From Bretschneidera sinensis (lineage: Eukaryota > Streptophyta > Magnoliopsida > Brassicales > Akaniaceae), in the NCBI GenBank assembly GCA_023935145.1, contig CM043697.1, positions 49,660,001-49,724,000 of the forward strand: a stretch of DNA of 64,000 nt, given 5' to 3'. The notes under the pieces are model-generated. The model was not told the origin of the DNA, did not search any database, and was given only the letters and a program-made list of their open reading frames with translations. A program made the translations under genes and the position numbers. Below, piece after piece: positions 45,750-58,100 of this stretch. The stretch's first letter is position 1. Each line of letters opens with the position of its first letter.

Positions 45750-48572
45750 GGGTCTCTGGCACATACACACGCAGCTATGCATTTTCAAATTTTGTTGTGT
45801 ATAAAAGGACATGTTTGATATTAATTTTAGATTATTGTGTGATAAACATGGTTGTGAGGGAGATGCAAGATGATGAAATAGACATGAATCTCTTGATTTG
45901 ATGGGCAACATGATGGATGAGGCTAGGAAAATTATAAAAAAGAAGGTGAGAAAGACAGTGACAGGATCTTTTCCCATGTGAATGAAGGATAGTGAGCCCA
46001 AAGGCAATAGAGTTTTGGGTAAAACCCACTCATAAATTTCTAACCCAAAGTGAAAAGTTTCACATCATCATGAACAAGTCAATTTCCTTCTTTTTCCCTT
46101 TGTGGGCGTTGGTGTACGAGAAAGATACACTATTTATGTAACTTCAAATGGAAACTCACCCGTTGTTTGCCTATTCTTTGTTAGCTTGTTTTGAACTAAA
46201 GACTACACGTCAACTCGTATTGATAGAGAGTCTGTACTCTATAATTGAAGATGATATTAAAGGTGAAGTAAGAAATGAAAAAGAGAAACGATTGGCAACA
46301 AAAACTGGGCAACAAGTACATCCATTGGGATGAGAAAATCTTAAGAATTCCTAAAAAGTTTTTCAACAATTGATGGGAAAAGAAAAATATAATTTTTTTC
46401 TGTCATCGATGATGAAAAATGTAATTGATCAAATCTAAAGCTTTCATAAAAGCTCAAAGCCATATGCCGAAGATATGCGCACACCAAGCTTGTAGGTTGG
46501 GCTGGATGGACTAATCAACCAAATGATTTTTTTTCTCTTTTGACAACTAAAACAATATATTTTAACTTAATATTGAGTCATTGACCTTCTGATTTATCCC
46601 AATCATGAGATGATAGAGGAAATCCAGAGAAATACCCAACACAAATACATAGATATATGTACATGAACACATGAGTACGTATACACGTTGGAAAATCGAA
46701 AGAAAGTGAGGTCTACATCATCATCACATCAAGTACACAAGAACAAAGAGATGCGTCCGTTGGAAATAGTCATTTTCCTTTGCCAGACGGTAAAGAAAAT
46801 GACACGAGAAGAAAGCCCATTCCAAAGAAGAAAAACCCAAAATTGGTACACAAAAACGGTTATGCGAACTATTAATTAGTAGGAGAAAAAAAAGAGGTCT
46901 TAGGAGTTGGGAAGGGAGAGAATTTTAAAGCTGAAAAAGCAAAAGAAACAAGAAAGAACATCAAATTCCCTCCCAAGACAAGATACTTTGCCCAAAGTAC
47001 AAATTAAAGATCATCCTTCGACTGCCTCGTTAGGCTACCTGTGATATCTCATTTAATTTGAACGAGGGCAGTTGTGTAACATAAAACAAAATAGTTAAAA
47101 ATTGTTCAAATAATGGGTTTTTTCTCTCCTTGGCAAAAAAAATAAAAAAATAAATAATAAATAATGAATTCTATCCTCCACTTTTTTGGAGTTGATTTTT
47201 CTCTTTTTTCCGGGCATTTTTTAGGTTTTAACCTCACTATCAATTTTATGAGATTTTTTTTTAACAAGATTGATAAAAATAACTAAATTGAAATAGTAAA
47301 ATAGTAATCAAAATAATCACACAAAAATAAAAGATACAAAATTTACATGATTCGATTAGTTAGGTGTATGACCACAGGCGAGAACATAGAAATTCATTAT
47401 CAAAGATGAAGAAACAAAAGTCGTCTGAAAAGTTCGTCTTTCAAATCTTAATAAGCACTTTTTTATAATAAGTTACAAAAAAATGTAAAAAAATCACCTC
47501 GGGAAGCAAATCCCCTTAACTTCCAAAAGTGATTTGTTCATTTACCGTCTATACTTTTCATATCTAACCTTTCGTTTCGTGAATAAAATTTCAATATTTT
47601 CTTTTCAGAATCGTTTCAAAATATTTTCAAGTAGAAGCGGGTATTCAAATCGAACCAGAATGCAAGATATCTCAACAGATCTTAATGCCAATTTCTAATA
47701 TGTACAACAATATCTCCTTATGTGTGACATGGTCTTAATCATATGAATGTTTGACTTTAAATCTTATGTTTTAACATCAACTTTGATTGGTAAAAAAAAA
47801 AAAAAGTGAGAGAAAAGAAGAGAGATATTATGAAAAAAAAAAAAGAACGGTGTTTTCTACTTTTTTTTGTATTGAAAATTGAGAAAAAAAATAGAAAATA
47901 ACAACAAAAAAAAATTTATTTAAAGTTTTAACCTTTCACTTTCGATCATTTCAATTTAGAATGATTGTGATATGTTAATATTATAATAAAACATTAATTA
48001 TCAATTTTTTTCTCATTTTTCTTTCTCAATAAACAATACAAAAAAATATTTTTTTTTCTCCTCTACCTTTTTTCTTTATTTTTCCTTTCAACCAATTATA
48101 GACAAAAGCACATAAGAAGGAAAAGACTTGCACCTCTAAATGGTTTATTAATTTTGTTAATGTGCTATGGATAAATGCATTTTTTTTCCAATTATATGAG
48201 GATATCCCACGTGGCATCTTAGTAGAGGATAAGGTACAAGTCATGTGGGGAAATATTGGGGAATCATAAAATCATCATATCTTTATTGAATCCAATTTTA
48301 TGGAGTCCCCCCGTAGATACCGATCCCTTGAAAATAATGTATTAAAATTCAAAACAGCCTCTCCCTGAAAAAAAAATGAATAGAGTTTCGAAAGCTCCAG
48401 GAAAAATCCTCCCTTGGCTTTATAGATATGCATTTACCAATCCTGTCAAAATTTATGTTCCTATGCTCATCAATATTTGTGTTACATTGTTATTTGAAGT
48501 TTTTTTTTTCTTCCTTATCTTGGTAAGGGTTTTCGGGAGTTTATTTTCAAAAAAAAAAATTATTTTTTTTAT
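45445..48572. other. Intergenic, no gene recognised
   Basis: Starts with the right ctgag target duplication (45445-45449). Contains a (CT)n microsatellite at about 45721-45751. The short frames at 45702-46007, 46148-46333 and 46688-46879 are not convincing. The rest is AT-rich with A- and T-runs. Confidence 0.5.
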
Positions 48573-48915
48573 GTAATTTCGAATTCTTAACCTATAAGAC
48601 GATTATGAAAACTCTACATGTTATTAATTAAATTTATTACCTTCAAAAATTATGATCACTCAAATAAAATATAAATTATTGCTTTCGTATAATTTCGAAC
48701 TCTTAACTTATGAGATGTTTATGAAAACTCTACATGTTACTAATTAAATTTATTACCCTGAAAAATTATGATCACTCGAATGATATATAAATTATTGCTT
48801 CCGTGTAGTTTCAAAATCTTAATCTATAAATTTTTGAAGTGTTTATGAAAACTTTATGTGTTATTAATTAAACCGATTATCTTTAAAAAATTATGATCAC
48901 TCGAATGATATATTG
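48573..48915. repeat. Three tandem units of about 115 bp
   Basis: Units begin at about 48573, 48687 and 48803. Each contains a variant of atttcgaattcttaac, tatgaaaactctacatgtta, aattaaatttattac and aaaaattatgatcactc. The third unit is the most diverged and ends at about 48915. Non-coding. Confidence 0.85.
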
Positions 48916-51140
48916 ACGATGTTTGTGTAAAGATTTAATCTCCACTTAAAACAACTTTCTTTTACTTTAAGTGAAAATTAAATCTCTGTTCAAACATCGA
49001 CGTAGGCAGTGTTTAAGGTAGATTTAATAAGCTCGTTTAAATCTTTTTCAAGAAAAAAATTACCTCAACAGATTTAAGCAAGTTGATTTAAGATTACTTA
49101 AATCTGATTCCAAATAATACTATAATTTTTTTTGGGGATAGTAAAATTTTATTAATCAACTTGTGTTTTTTTTATTATTAATATAATTGAAAAAACATTA
49201 TTCTAAAAATATTTTCAAAGGACAATCAAAGAAACAAACAAAAAAGATTAGACGTTGTAACTATTTAAAGCAGTTGCCGAACTATGCTAATTTGCTGCAG
49301 AGCTATGTTCACACAAAAATAAAGCACATTACCAACAACCTAGCTAATCATATAACCTAAAATTAAACATAAATCAATCTCATTTTTTATTTATAATTAG
49401 ATAGCAACCATGAATAAATAAAATGGCAACCTTTTTAATGGAGTCTCCTCCCATGATAATTGGTACTTGCCATGTCTATTAGAAGGGGATCGAGCTTTTT
49501 CAAGAGTAGACGACTTATGACTTATATTAGACAGTTTTTGACAACCTATGATTGGGACCAAATGGGTAAAATAGTAGCGGAAGGTTTACTAGAGTAGTGG
49601 AGGGGGTGTTAGGGCTAGGATTCCTTAGAGGGTTTTGCCGTCGACACTAATAGATTAATCCTTGAACACATAAACGAACATGCTAATTGATTGCAAAGGA
49701 CCTTGAAAAATGAAAAGAAAAATTAAGACTTGGGCAAGCAGACAGAGTCTCCCACATGTAGCATGTGTATTAAGATTACTCAATTAAACAATCTACCCTT
49801 AACTGATAGCTTAGTTTAAGAAAATACTTTGTTAATTTTAATTAATGTAGTACTTTATAGTTACTCAAAACCCAAGAAGATCGCGTGGGCTGTGAGACAA
49901 GTTAGAAACTAGGTTTTGGGACCGTAAATGACCTAACAAGATTCGATATTTATGCAAACAAGTAATTTTCCAATTATAAGCACATAAATTCATATTAATC
50001 CATGTGTTAACAAGAAGTTGAATTATATTTTGAAAATTTTTAATCTACACTCTAAAAACATAGATTAAAATATTAAATAATCACTGTTTTCAATAATGTT
50101 AAATGTTATTATGACTCTCTAATGTATTTTTTTTGGTCAAAATTATATTTATTAATGTATTTTATGTCTATTTTATCAAGAGTATTTTTGATAAAAAAAT
50201 TATAAAATCAAAATAACATTTAATGTTACTGAAAATAATGATCATTTTGATTAAAATAATAATAATAATAATTTATTTCATCTTAACATATGATCTTAAG
50301 CAAGTTAGAAAAAAATTATGATTCCACCTCAATTTCAATTTCAATTTTAAGTTTCAATTTCATATTACTAAACGCAATATTACTTTAAAAAATATAAAAT
50401 TACTCAAAACGAAAACCTAAAATTAGCACAACTGCCTTGCTTCTCATGGACATATGTCTAGATTGAGTCAAAAGAGCCTCAAAATTGCATAGCAGACAGA
50501 TAATTTTAATACACATTTGACAACTAAAAAGCAACAAATGAAGGTTTTGGGGAGATACATTGCTTCTAAAGTTAAACCCCCCAAAAACCTATACAATTCT
50601 CCCAAACCCCAACGATGTACATTCATTGGAGAGATATCCCCTCCTTGTAACAAAAATTCTCTCTACACAAAAGCCCTATGAACCTATATAGATAGATGTC
50701 TTAAACCCCAAAAACCCACATTAGAGGAACAGTATTGACCTTTACAAAAATCCCCTGTAAATGTGCAAACATGCTCACATCCCCTAAAAAACTAACAAAT
50801 CAAATAGGTTCTATTTCACACAAATTTTTGCCACCAAACAACTTATTAATTGTATAAAAGAAAACAAGTACAAATACTTTCTTGTTTTGTTTTTCTGAAG
50901 AGAAGTAAAGAAAGTGTAGCAAACTCTCCATAGTGCATATATTGATTAATACTACAATTATATTTACTCTCTCTTTCTTTAACTGTTTTTTTCCCTAATT
51001 AGAAGACAAACTGTAAGAATGTGGGTATTAGACGAAAAACACAACTTAGCTGAATGGTGACCGTGGGCACAGGGTGGAGAGAGACAAACAGTTTTATAAT
51101 CCTTTTTAAGAGAGAGAAAGAGGGGGAATCCGGGCAGGAG
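48916..51140. other. Intergenic; inverted repeat at about 50064-50260
   Basis: No gene was recognised. Motifs like gatttaagcaagttgattt near 49070-49100 echo the foldback at 29538, suggesting a related decayed element. At 50064-50260 the arms tcaataatgttaaatgttatt and aataacatttaatgttactg pair across about 100 bases, with weaker pairing continuing outward. Confidence 0.5.
50064..50260. mobile_element. Possible MITE (inverted repeat)
   Basis: Inverted arms of about 40-50 bases, strongest at aatgttaaatgttatt and its reverse complement, flank an AT-rich core of about 100 bases. No target duplication could be fixed. Confidence 0.45.
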
Positions 51141-51984
51141 GTGGGTGTGGGTGGGTCTGCGAGATTGTATCCGATTGCCCATTTGCCAATTAAACCTCTA
51201 AGCATAGTTTGAGTCTTTTGGCCTTGGATTTGGGGGAAAAAAACCTCGAAAGAGAGAGACCAACAAGCTCTCTATTGCACGTTATTCTCTTCAAATTCGA
51301 TACTTTGCTCTGTACCCAGAACGAGGTTTTTTGGTTTCAATATAGAGAAACTCTCTCTCTCTCCTACATTGTCTTGTTCTACTCTCAGAATCTATCTTAC
51401 TTTCCCGCACCAGCGTTGTCTCTCTCAGTTTCGTTTCTTTTTAATTTCCTTAGTTTTGCCTTCTTTTCCTCTGTTTTCCTTGGACTGAACACAGATAAAG
51501 AACAAAGTAGAAGAGAGAAGCCTGTTTGGATTTGGGTGTTTTTGTATTTCATCTTGTGAATAAAACAATGCCGAGTAACTGGAGTTTTCTTTGTTCCCTC
51601 AATTTCTTTCTCTTTATCACCTGAGTAAACAGAGGATTACCCATTTGTTCTGTTCTTCTCTCTTTCTTATTAGTGAGCTTTTCCCCCATTTATTTCAGCA
51701 TTACACTAGAGCTTAATCTCTTGATTATTGGGTCTCTCTCTCTCGACTCTCTCTTTCTCTCTCGAGAGAGAAACAAACCCAGGAGTTGAAGTTAAAGAAG
51801 CCTCCTTCAGGGTTCTTTTCAATTCCTGAGATTTGTGTTTGCTTCTTGTTCTAGTTCTTTTTTCTTTCTGTGCATTCTGTTATAAAGCAAAACCCAGATA
51901 ACATCAACTCATAGTTAATTGAAGAAGTACGTAAAATCTCCATTATTGCTATAAATCAGGATACCCATATGAAGTTGTGAAACA
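51140..51984 (+). promoter_or_regulatory. Promoter and long CT-rich 5' leader of the 5-phosphatase gene
   Basis: This stretch changes from AT-rich to pyrimidine-rich sequence with repeated ctctct and tttctctt tracts and runs directly into the ATG at 51985. Long CT-rich leaders are common in plant genes. The frame at 51209-51559 is therefore probably leader or an upstream ORF, not a gene. Confidence 0.45.
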
Positions 51985-54900
51985 ATGATAGATGGGAGCT
52001 CCAAGAAAAGCAAGGTTTAATAAAAGCCAAGACTTGTCTAATTTTAGAGGCATTTATTTTCTACTGTCTTCAATTGCTGACCTTGCGAGTTCGTGTTTCT
52101 TTGGTGAAGCTTTCATGGCCCAAAACGCTGGTCAAGAAGTGGTTCAATATCAAGAGCAAAGCCAAGGACTTTCAGGCAGACGACGTCGATTTTGGAGGTG
52201 ATTGGTCCATTTTTTTGTTCGATTACTTCATGATTTACATCTGAATTTGGGGTTCTGGGATTGGGAATCTTATCTATTATATCAAGAACAAAAATGAGAG
52301 TTCTCTACTGCTTGTTAACTTACTAGTTTTAGATTCTTCTAGACCCTGAAGCACTTTGCATTATCCCACATCTTTGTCACTGTTTGTTTTTACAGAATTT
52401 TTTGGTTTTAATGGGGGTTCTGATAGTTCCATTTTGCAGCTCAAAGATCTGTTATTTGTTTTCTTCCCCTTTGTGAATTTCAAATCCTTTTTATTTTTGT
52501 AACTGCAAATGTTTTTTTTTCTTTATTTTTTGTTTTTTGTGGTGTTTGAATATGTGGATTTGATGCATCAACAGTGGGTAGAGCACAGCTTTAACAACTT
52601 TATGGTTTTTCTTTTTCAGGTGGTGATGAAGATTGGAAGAACAACTTCTCTGAGAGGGAGGCATGCACCATCAAGAAAAGTAAAACAGGTTCAGTTGCAG
52701 ATACCGTCCCAGTAATCAATATTTGCTTTGGACCACACAACTCTTTAACCCAAATAAACTTTTGAATAAAAGCCAATATTAAAATTAAATTTGTTTTAAG
52801 CATATCTAAATTCTAGCCCCCAACAATTTCAGAACCTCTCTTAACCGCTATGTTGGATGTACAGAAAGAGTGAGCAAGAGAAACTCCAATCGTGTTCGGC
52901 GAAGTAAGATTGACCTTGATGCCTCGCAAGTCACAGATGTGCATAGTTATAGGTGTGTTCTATATTCTTACACGTTTTGATGTTCTGATTTAAATCTTTG
53001 TAAGCTTTGATTTTTATTGTCCATTTTCTTTTCATGTGTGCACAGGATTTTTTCTGCTACATGGAATGTGGCTGGAAAACCTCCTCCAAGTTATTTGAGT
53101 CTTGAAGATTGGCTTCATACCTCTCCTCCTGCTGACATTTATGTTCTTGGGTATGCCAAATTCATCTTAATTTGCCATCATAACTCTTTGCTTCTTACCA
53201 TGCATTTTTTAGTAATATGTAGAGAAGCCTCATTGATCTCTTTAGCTCTCAGGTTTCAAGAAATTGTTCCTTTGAATGCTGGTAATGTCTTGGGCAAAGA
53301 AGACAATGGCCCTGCAAGAAAATGGTTAGCTCTTATTAGGAAGACTCTAAATAGTCTTCCTGGCACCAGTGGCAGTTGCCATACACCTTCACCAATCCCT
53401 GATCCAATTGTAGAATTAGATGCAGACTTTGAGGGATCAACAAGGCAGAAAGCCTCTTCTTTCTTTCATCGCAGATCATTCCAGTCCTTAAGTCGCAGCA
53501 TGAGAATGGATAATGATATGTCAATGCCACAACCCAGACTTGATCGACGTTTTAGTGTCTGTGATCGGGTCATCTTTGGCCACAGGCCTAGCGATTATGA
53601 CCCTAATTTTAGATGGGGGTCCTCTGATGATGAGAATGGACCTGGGGATTCACCGGGCACAATTCAGTATTCACAATATTCACCAATTGCCTATAGTGGA
53701 TCGTTTACCACAGAGGACAGAGACAGACAAACAGAGCACTCAAGGTACTGTTTGGTTGCCAGTAAGCAAATGGTTGGGATATTTCTAACAGTATGGGTGA
53801 AGAGTGATCTCAGGGACGAGGTTCGCAACATGAAAGTGTCTTGTGTTGGCAGAGGCTTGATGGGTTATCTTGGAAACAAGGTATTTTTTGCCTATGGAAC
53901 TTTTCTCAGACTTTTGAGAGTGAAATTATGATGAACTAGGAAGTGGCAATCTCATTCTCTTGGGTTTTTCAGGGTTCGATTTCAATTAGCTTGTCTTTGC
54001 ACCAAACAAGCTTTTGCTTCGTCTGCAGTCATTTGACCTCTGGGCAGAAAGAAGGAGATGAGCTTAGAAGAAACTCTGATGTTATGGAGATCCTGAGGAA
54101 GACAAGGTTCCCGAGGGTTCATGGCATGGGAGATGAGAGCTCTCCTCAAACAACAATTCTAGAGCATGAGTAAGGCCCTTACTCATTAAATTTTGATTAT
54201 GCTCTCAATTTTTATTTTCTGCACTTGGTTAATAAATCACAGTATTACAATTACTTTCCAATTACTATAGAAACTTTAATATTTTGAAGTGAACAATTCA
54301 AAGGAAATAGTGTTCTAGCTTAAATCGCTCATGTTTTCTGTTGTGCTTGTGCTGGTCCAGTCGAATTATTTGGCTTGGGGATTTGAATTATCGGATTGCC
54401 TTGTCTTACCGATCTGCAAAGGCTCTTGTTGAGATGCGCAATTGGAGGGTGTTGTTAGAGAATGACCAGGTATGTTTATTTGCTTGTGATGTTTTTTCTC
54501 ATGTTTGAAGGAGCTCCTTGTCTATTTTTAATCGATTTTCGGACCTGCTCAATCTAAAAAATGGATGTTTTTACTTATATAAAAAAATGGATGTTTTTAC
54601 TTACAGCTCCGAATAGAGCAGAGAAGAGGGCGTGTTTTTGAGGGATGGCATGAAGGGAAGATATATTTCCCTCCTACATACAAGTATTCAAATAATTCAG
54701 ACAGATATGCTGGTGATGATAGGCATCCAAAGGAGAAGCGAAGAACTCCTGCATGGTAATCTCATTTTCTCCTACAAAATATCTCTTGCAGTGAAATCGT
54801 ATCAGCCACATTCCATATATTTTATAATCGTGGGCATACATTATCATGTAATTATATAAATGATATAATACTGTAAAATTCTGATAAAAATCAATGACTA

Positions 54901-55143
54901 ACTCTGGCTTCTAAATGAAGGTGTGATCGTATATTATGGCATGGAAGAGGCCTGAGTCAACTATCTTATGTTCGTGGGGAATCAAAGTTCTCAGATCATC
55001 GGCCCGTTTACAGCATGTTTTTGGCAGAGGTTGAATCTATAAACCGCAGCCGAATCAAGAAAAGCATGAGTTCTAGTTCGAGGATTGAGGTTGAAGAGCT
55101 GTTGCCACACTCACATGGATACACTGAACTTAATTTATTTTGA
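51985..55143 (+). CDS. Type I inositol polyphosphate 5-phosphatase, ten exons
   Basis: Removes the 5-phosphate from Ins(1,4,5)P3 and related inositol phosphates, ending Ca2+ signals; the family acts in auxin-linked vein and root patterning. Exons: 51985-52014, 52110-52197, 52620-52688, 52865-52952, 53046-53150, 53253-53880, 53973-54169, 54361-54469, 54607-54755, 54921-55143. All introns are GT-AG and all phases agree, giving 561 residues, near the 590-620 of Arabidopsis relatives. The ten-codon first exon [10 protein letters not shown] joins [17 protein letters not shown], as in plant homologues. Catalytic IPPc motifs are all present: [12 protein letters not shown], the block from [38 protein letters not shown] and [10 protein letters not shown]. 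The end GYTELNLF is typical. It best resembles type I 5-phosphatase 4 (At3g63240, recalled). No disruption was seen. Confidence 0.93.
53151..53252 (+). other. Intron 5 of the 5-phosphatase: 102 bp, in-frame and stop-free
   Basis: The intron is 34 codons long, preserves frame and holds no stop. Retention would add 34 mostly hydrophobic residues just before [11 protein letters not shown], inside the catalytic domain. Splice signals (gg|gtatgc and ctctcag|gt) are ordinary. Confidence 0.75.
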
Positions 55144-58100
55144 GGGATCCATGTACCTTTGTGCGCTCTATGAAAGCAACAGAAGTGGGATCATATGAAC
55201 TGCTGTGTTGTATAAGGTATTTTACTTACAGAACAAATGAAACCATGGCGTGTTTCTTTGTCAGTGGCATGGCCTTGTGATTTACCTTATCATTGAAGCA
55301 AGTTTTCCTTTGATATTGACAGGATAAGAAGTAAAATTCAAAATCATGTGAAGAGGATGCGGTTTGCTCACGAATTTCAACCCTGCTTTGCCCCTTCAAT
55401 CAATCAAGGTAATTTTTCCATATTTTAATTGATCTTAATTTGTTTTACATAGAGGAAAGAAAACAAAAAAAACAGTTTTATGAATACGATGATGTAGACG
55501 TTATTGGTGGATGCTTTGCAATCTTCCTAATATGGCTTTTTGAGCTAAACAAGATGAATCCTTCCGAGCACTTGTTTGTATCTCATGGGACCGGAAATCA
55601 TGCGGACTTCTTTCGCTGTGAAAACTATGTGGGCTGGTTGAATCCAACTCGCATATAGAAAATAGAATGTGTACTGTGTATATATCTTGTGAAGTGTTCT
55701 TGTAAATTATGTCTTCTTTCCTGTTAAAGTTTTTTAAGTTGAGAAGATCTTTTGCTTGTTCTTATTCTTATCTGTTATTTGGCCCCCCATTTGCAGGCTC
55801 CAAAGAAACTCGGCCTCGATAGCGATAGAGACGTTCTACTGCCTACCATCCAAAAAACGTTTGGTCCTTCGCTTTCTTTCCTTTTCTCAGTTTGTCCATA
55901 ATCCATAAACTCTTTTGTCTAGTTCTCTTTTGACCTTTTGCTCATCACAACATGTGCAGATTTTGTTTTGTTGATAACTACCGACTCTACAAGTTTGCGG
56001 GTTAAAATTGGTTTCATCATTAATTCCTGATTAGAAAATATAATCACCAAACACTTGATTTAATCTAATTCTGATTAAAGTGACAAGTGGTTGAACTTCG
56101 GCAAAGCCAAACGAGCTTAGTTTCAATAGCTAGGTATTGTACACTAATTAATTCCCTGATTATTGTTGTCTAAGTTTACCATTTATTGATCATTTTGTTA
56201 GAAACTTGTACCATATTAGCTATTGCAGGCTCCAAACGACTCGGATGACAATTTTTCTTTGTGATTTTGCAGGATGTTAACCCAATCCAGAAATGCAGGG
56301 TTTTCAGTTGCTTTAGTTTGCTCACTTTTCTTTTTGTAAATTGGAGAACAAATAAAACTACGGAAATATTTCCTATAAAAAGAGGATGAGGGAATCAACA
56401 TTTGCTTTCTATTTTGGTTTTGTAGCGAAGGAAGATAAAAAGAAGTGGGAGATGTGATGCATACTCATTACTAACGATAAAAGAGAACAAGTTTTGATTG
56501 TTGTGAAGCTTCTTTTTCTGTTGCTTGCCAATGATTTCACTGAAAAGAAATGGTAATTTGTTAAATAACAGCTTGCACTTTACAGATTTTTAGTGTACAA
56601 AACCTCATCATACTTGAAAGCACTAATCAATGACCAGTTTTTTACTTTCTAACTTTAAACATGCTTGACAGTTTAGATGGGTATTTTAGTAATGAAGGGT
56701 AATACATAGTAATTCAGTTTGTTTATTTTTTTTATCTAGATAACTGTAAATATTTGAATAGTAATTATGAGAAATTCGAAAATCAACAAGTAAATTCCAG
56801 AAAGAATAAAAAAAAAAAAATCGATTAACATTATCAAACGTCTTTTCATTGACTGAAATAAATGATAAGCATAGTAGATAGCTACCAAGGTTTAGTCTTT
56901 CATTGTAGCATGTTTCAGCTGCCAAATCTGTTTTGAGATGTTACGCGGTTTAGTTTTCATCTTTTAATAAAAAATTATCTCTTAGTATTAACTATGACCA
57001 TAATTAATTAAAGATTACATGATTTTCTCGGAATGATAAAAAAAACAGTGCTGATTCGAAAACAATGGATTCATGCAACGGATTTTAACATCACAAGTTT
57101 GTTGATAATTGCTTTAAAATATATTAATATTGCGGAAGAACTTTATTGATTACGCAAAGAGAAGAACAAAAACTACTTTACGTCTTAGTGGCAGCGTATC
57201 AATAATCGAGGGATTGAGATGTCAAACTTGATGGCTGTTCCTTCTGTTTCTTCCCAAAAGAAAATTGTACTCCGTAGAAGCTAAACCTTTGGAGTTCAGA
57301 GTCAAAGTTGAAGAAGCATTTGTACTTTGGTAAGCTCAAATTGTGTGGCGCTTGTTTTATTATGCACAGTCCAGAGTTGGGTCTAAGACATTGACCAACC
57401 TACCCTCACCCACCCTCTTAAGCACTGCCAGACAGAACTTAAAAGTAAGAAATTTAAGAAAAATGATGTCTTAAACAGTAATTATTAAATTTAAGCTGAG
57501 ATTAAATTACAGTTGAAATATAATGTTTGTATTATTACAAATGATTTAAATTATAATTTCGTTATCAATTATAACTTTTAATATAATAATATACGTTCCA
57601 TCTTAACAAAAGAGATATTGCAATGACTTCCCTTTTCCAAAACACCCTTATGTACATTAAGTTACAGATGTTGGCTCCTGTTTTAGGACATAAAAGATTA
57701 GGAATTTAGAATGTTAATTGGAAAGTTATCCTTAAGGGAAACAATATTTATTACCATTTGCTTAGCGAAGAAAACATTTATTCTTATAAAATAATGATTA
57801 GGACGTGGCAGACACCCATTTGCAGTTGGCTGTGATTGGAAGTTGGGGACTGTAAACATAAAACAAACTGCAAGAAATCGCACCATACGTTACATCTAAA
57901 GGGTAAAAAATAGGCTTCATTTTTAACCAAAGAGAAGTGAAAAAAGTTGAAAGAAGAAAACAGAGAACCTGTAAATAACGCGCGCATTAGGGTAACCCCG
58001 TAACAGGCTTTTATACTAAAGACATGTCTCTCTCTATCTCTCTCTCTCTCTCTTGTTTTCTGTGCCTCACAGGCTCTCACTCTTTCCCAATCCTAACCGC

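Noticed and set aside
51209..51559. 116-codon frame upstream of the 5-phosphatase
   Set aside because: Lies in a CT-rich leader, is rich in Ser/Leu/Phe from that composition, and has no recognised homology; likely untranslated leader or at most an upstream ORF.
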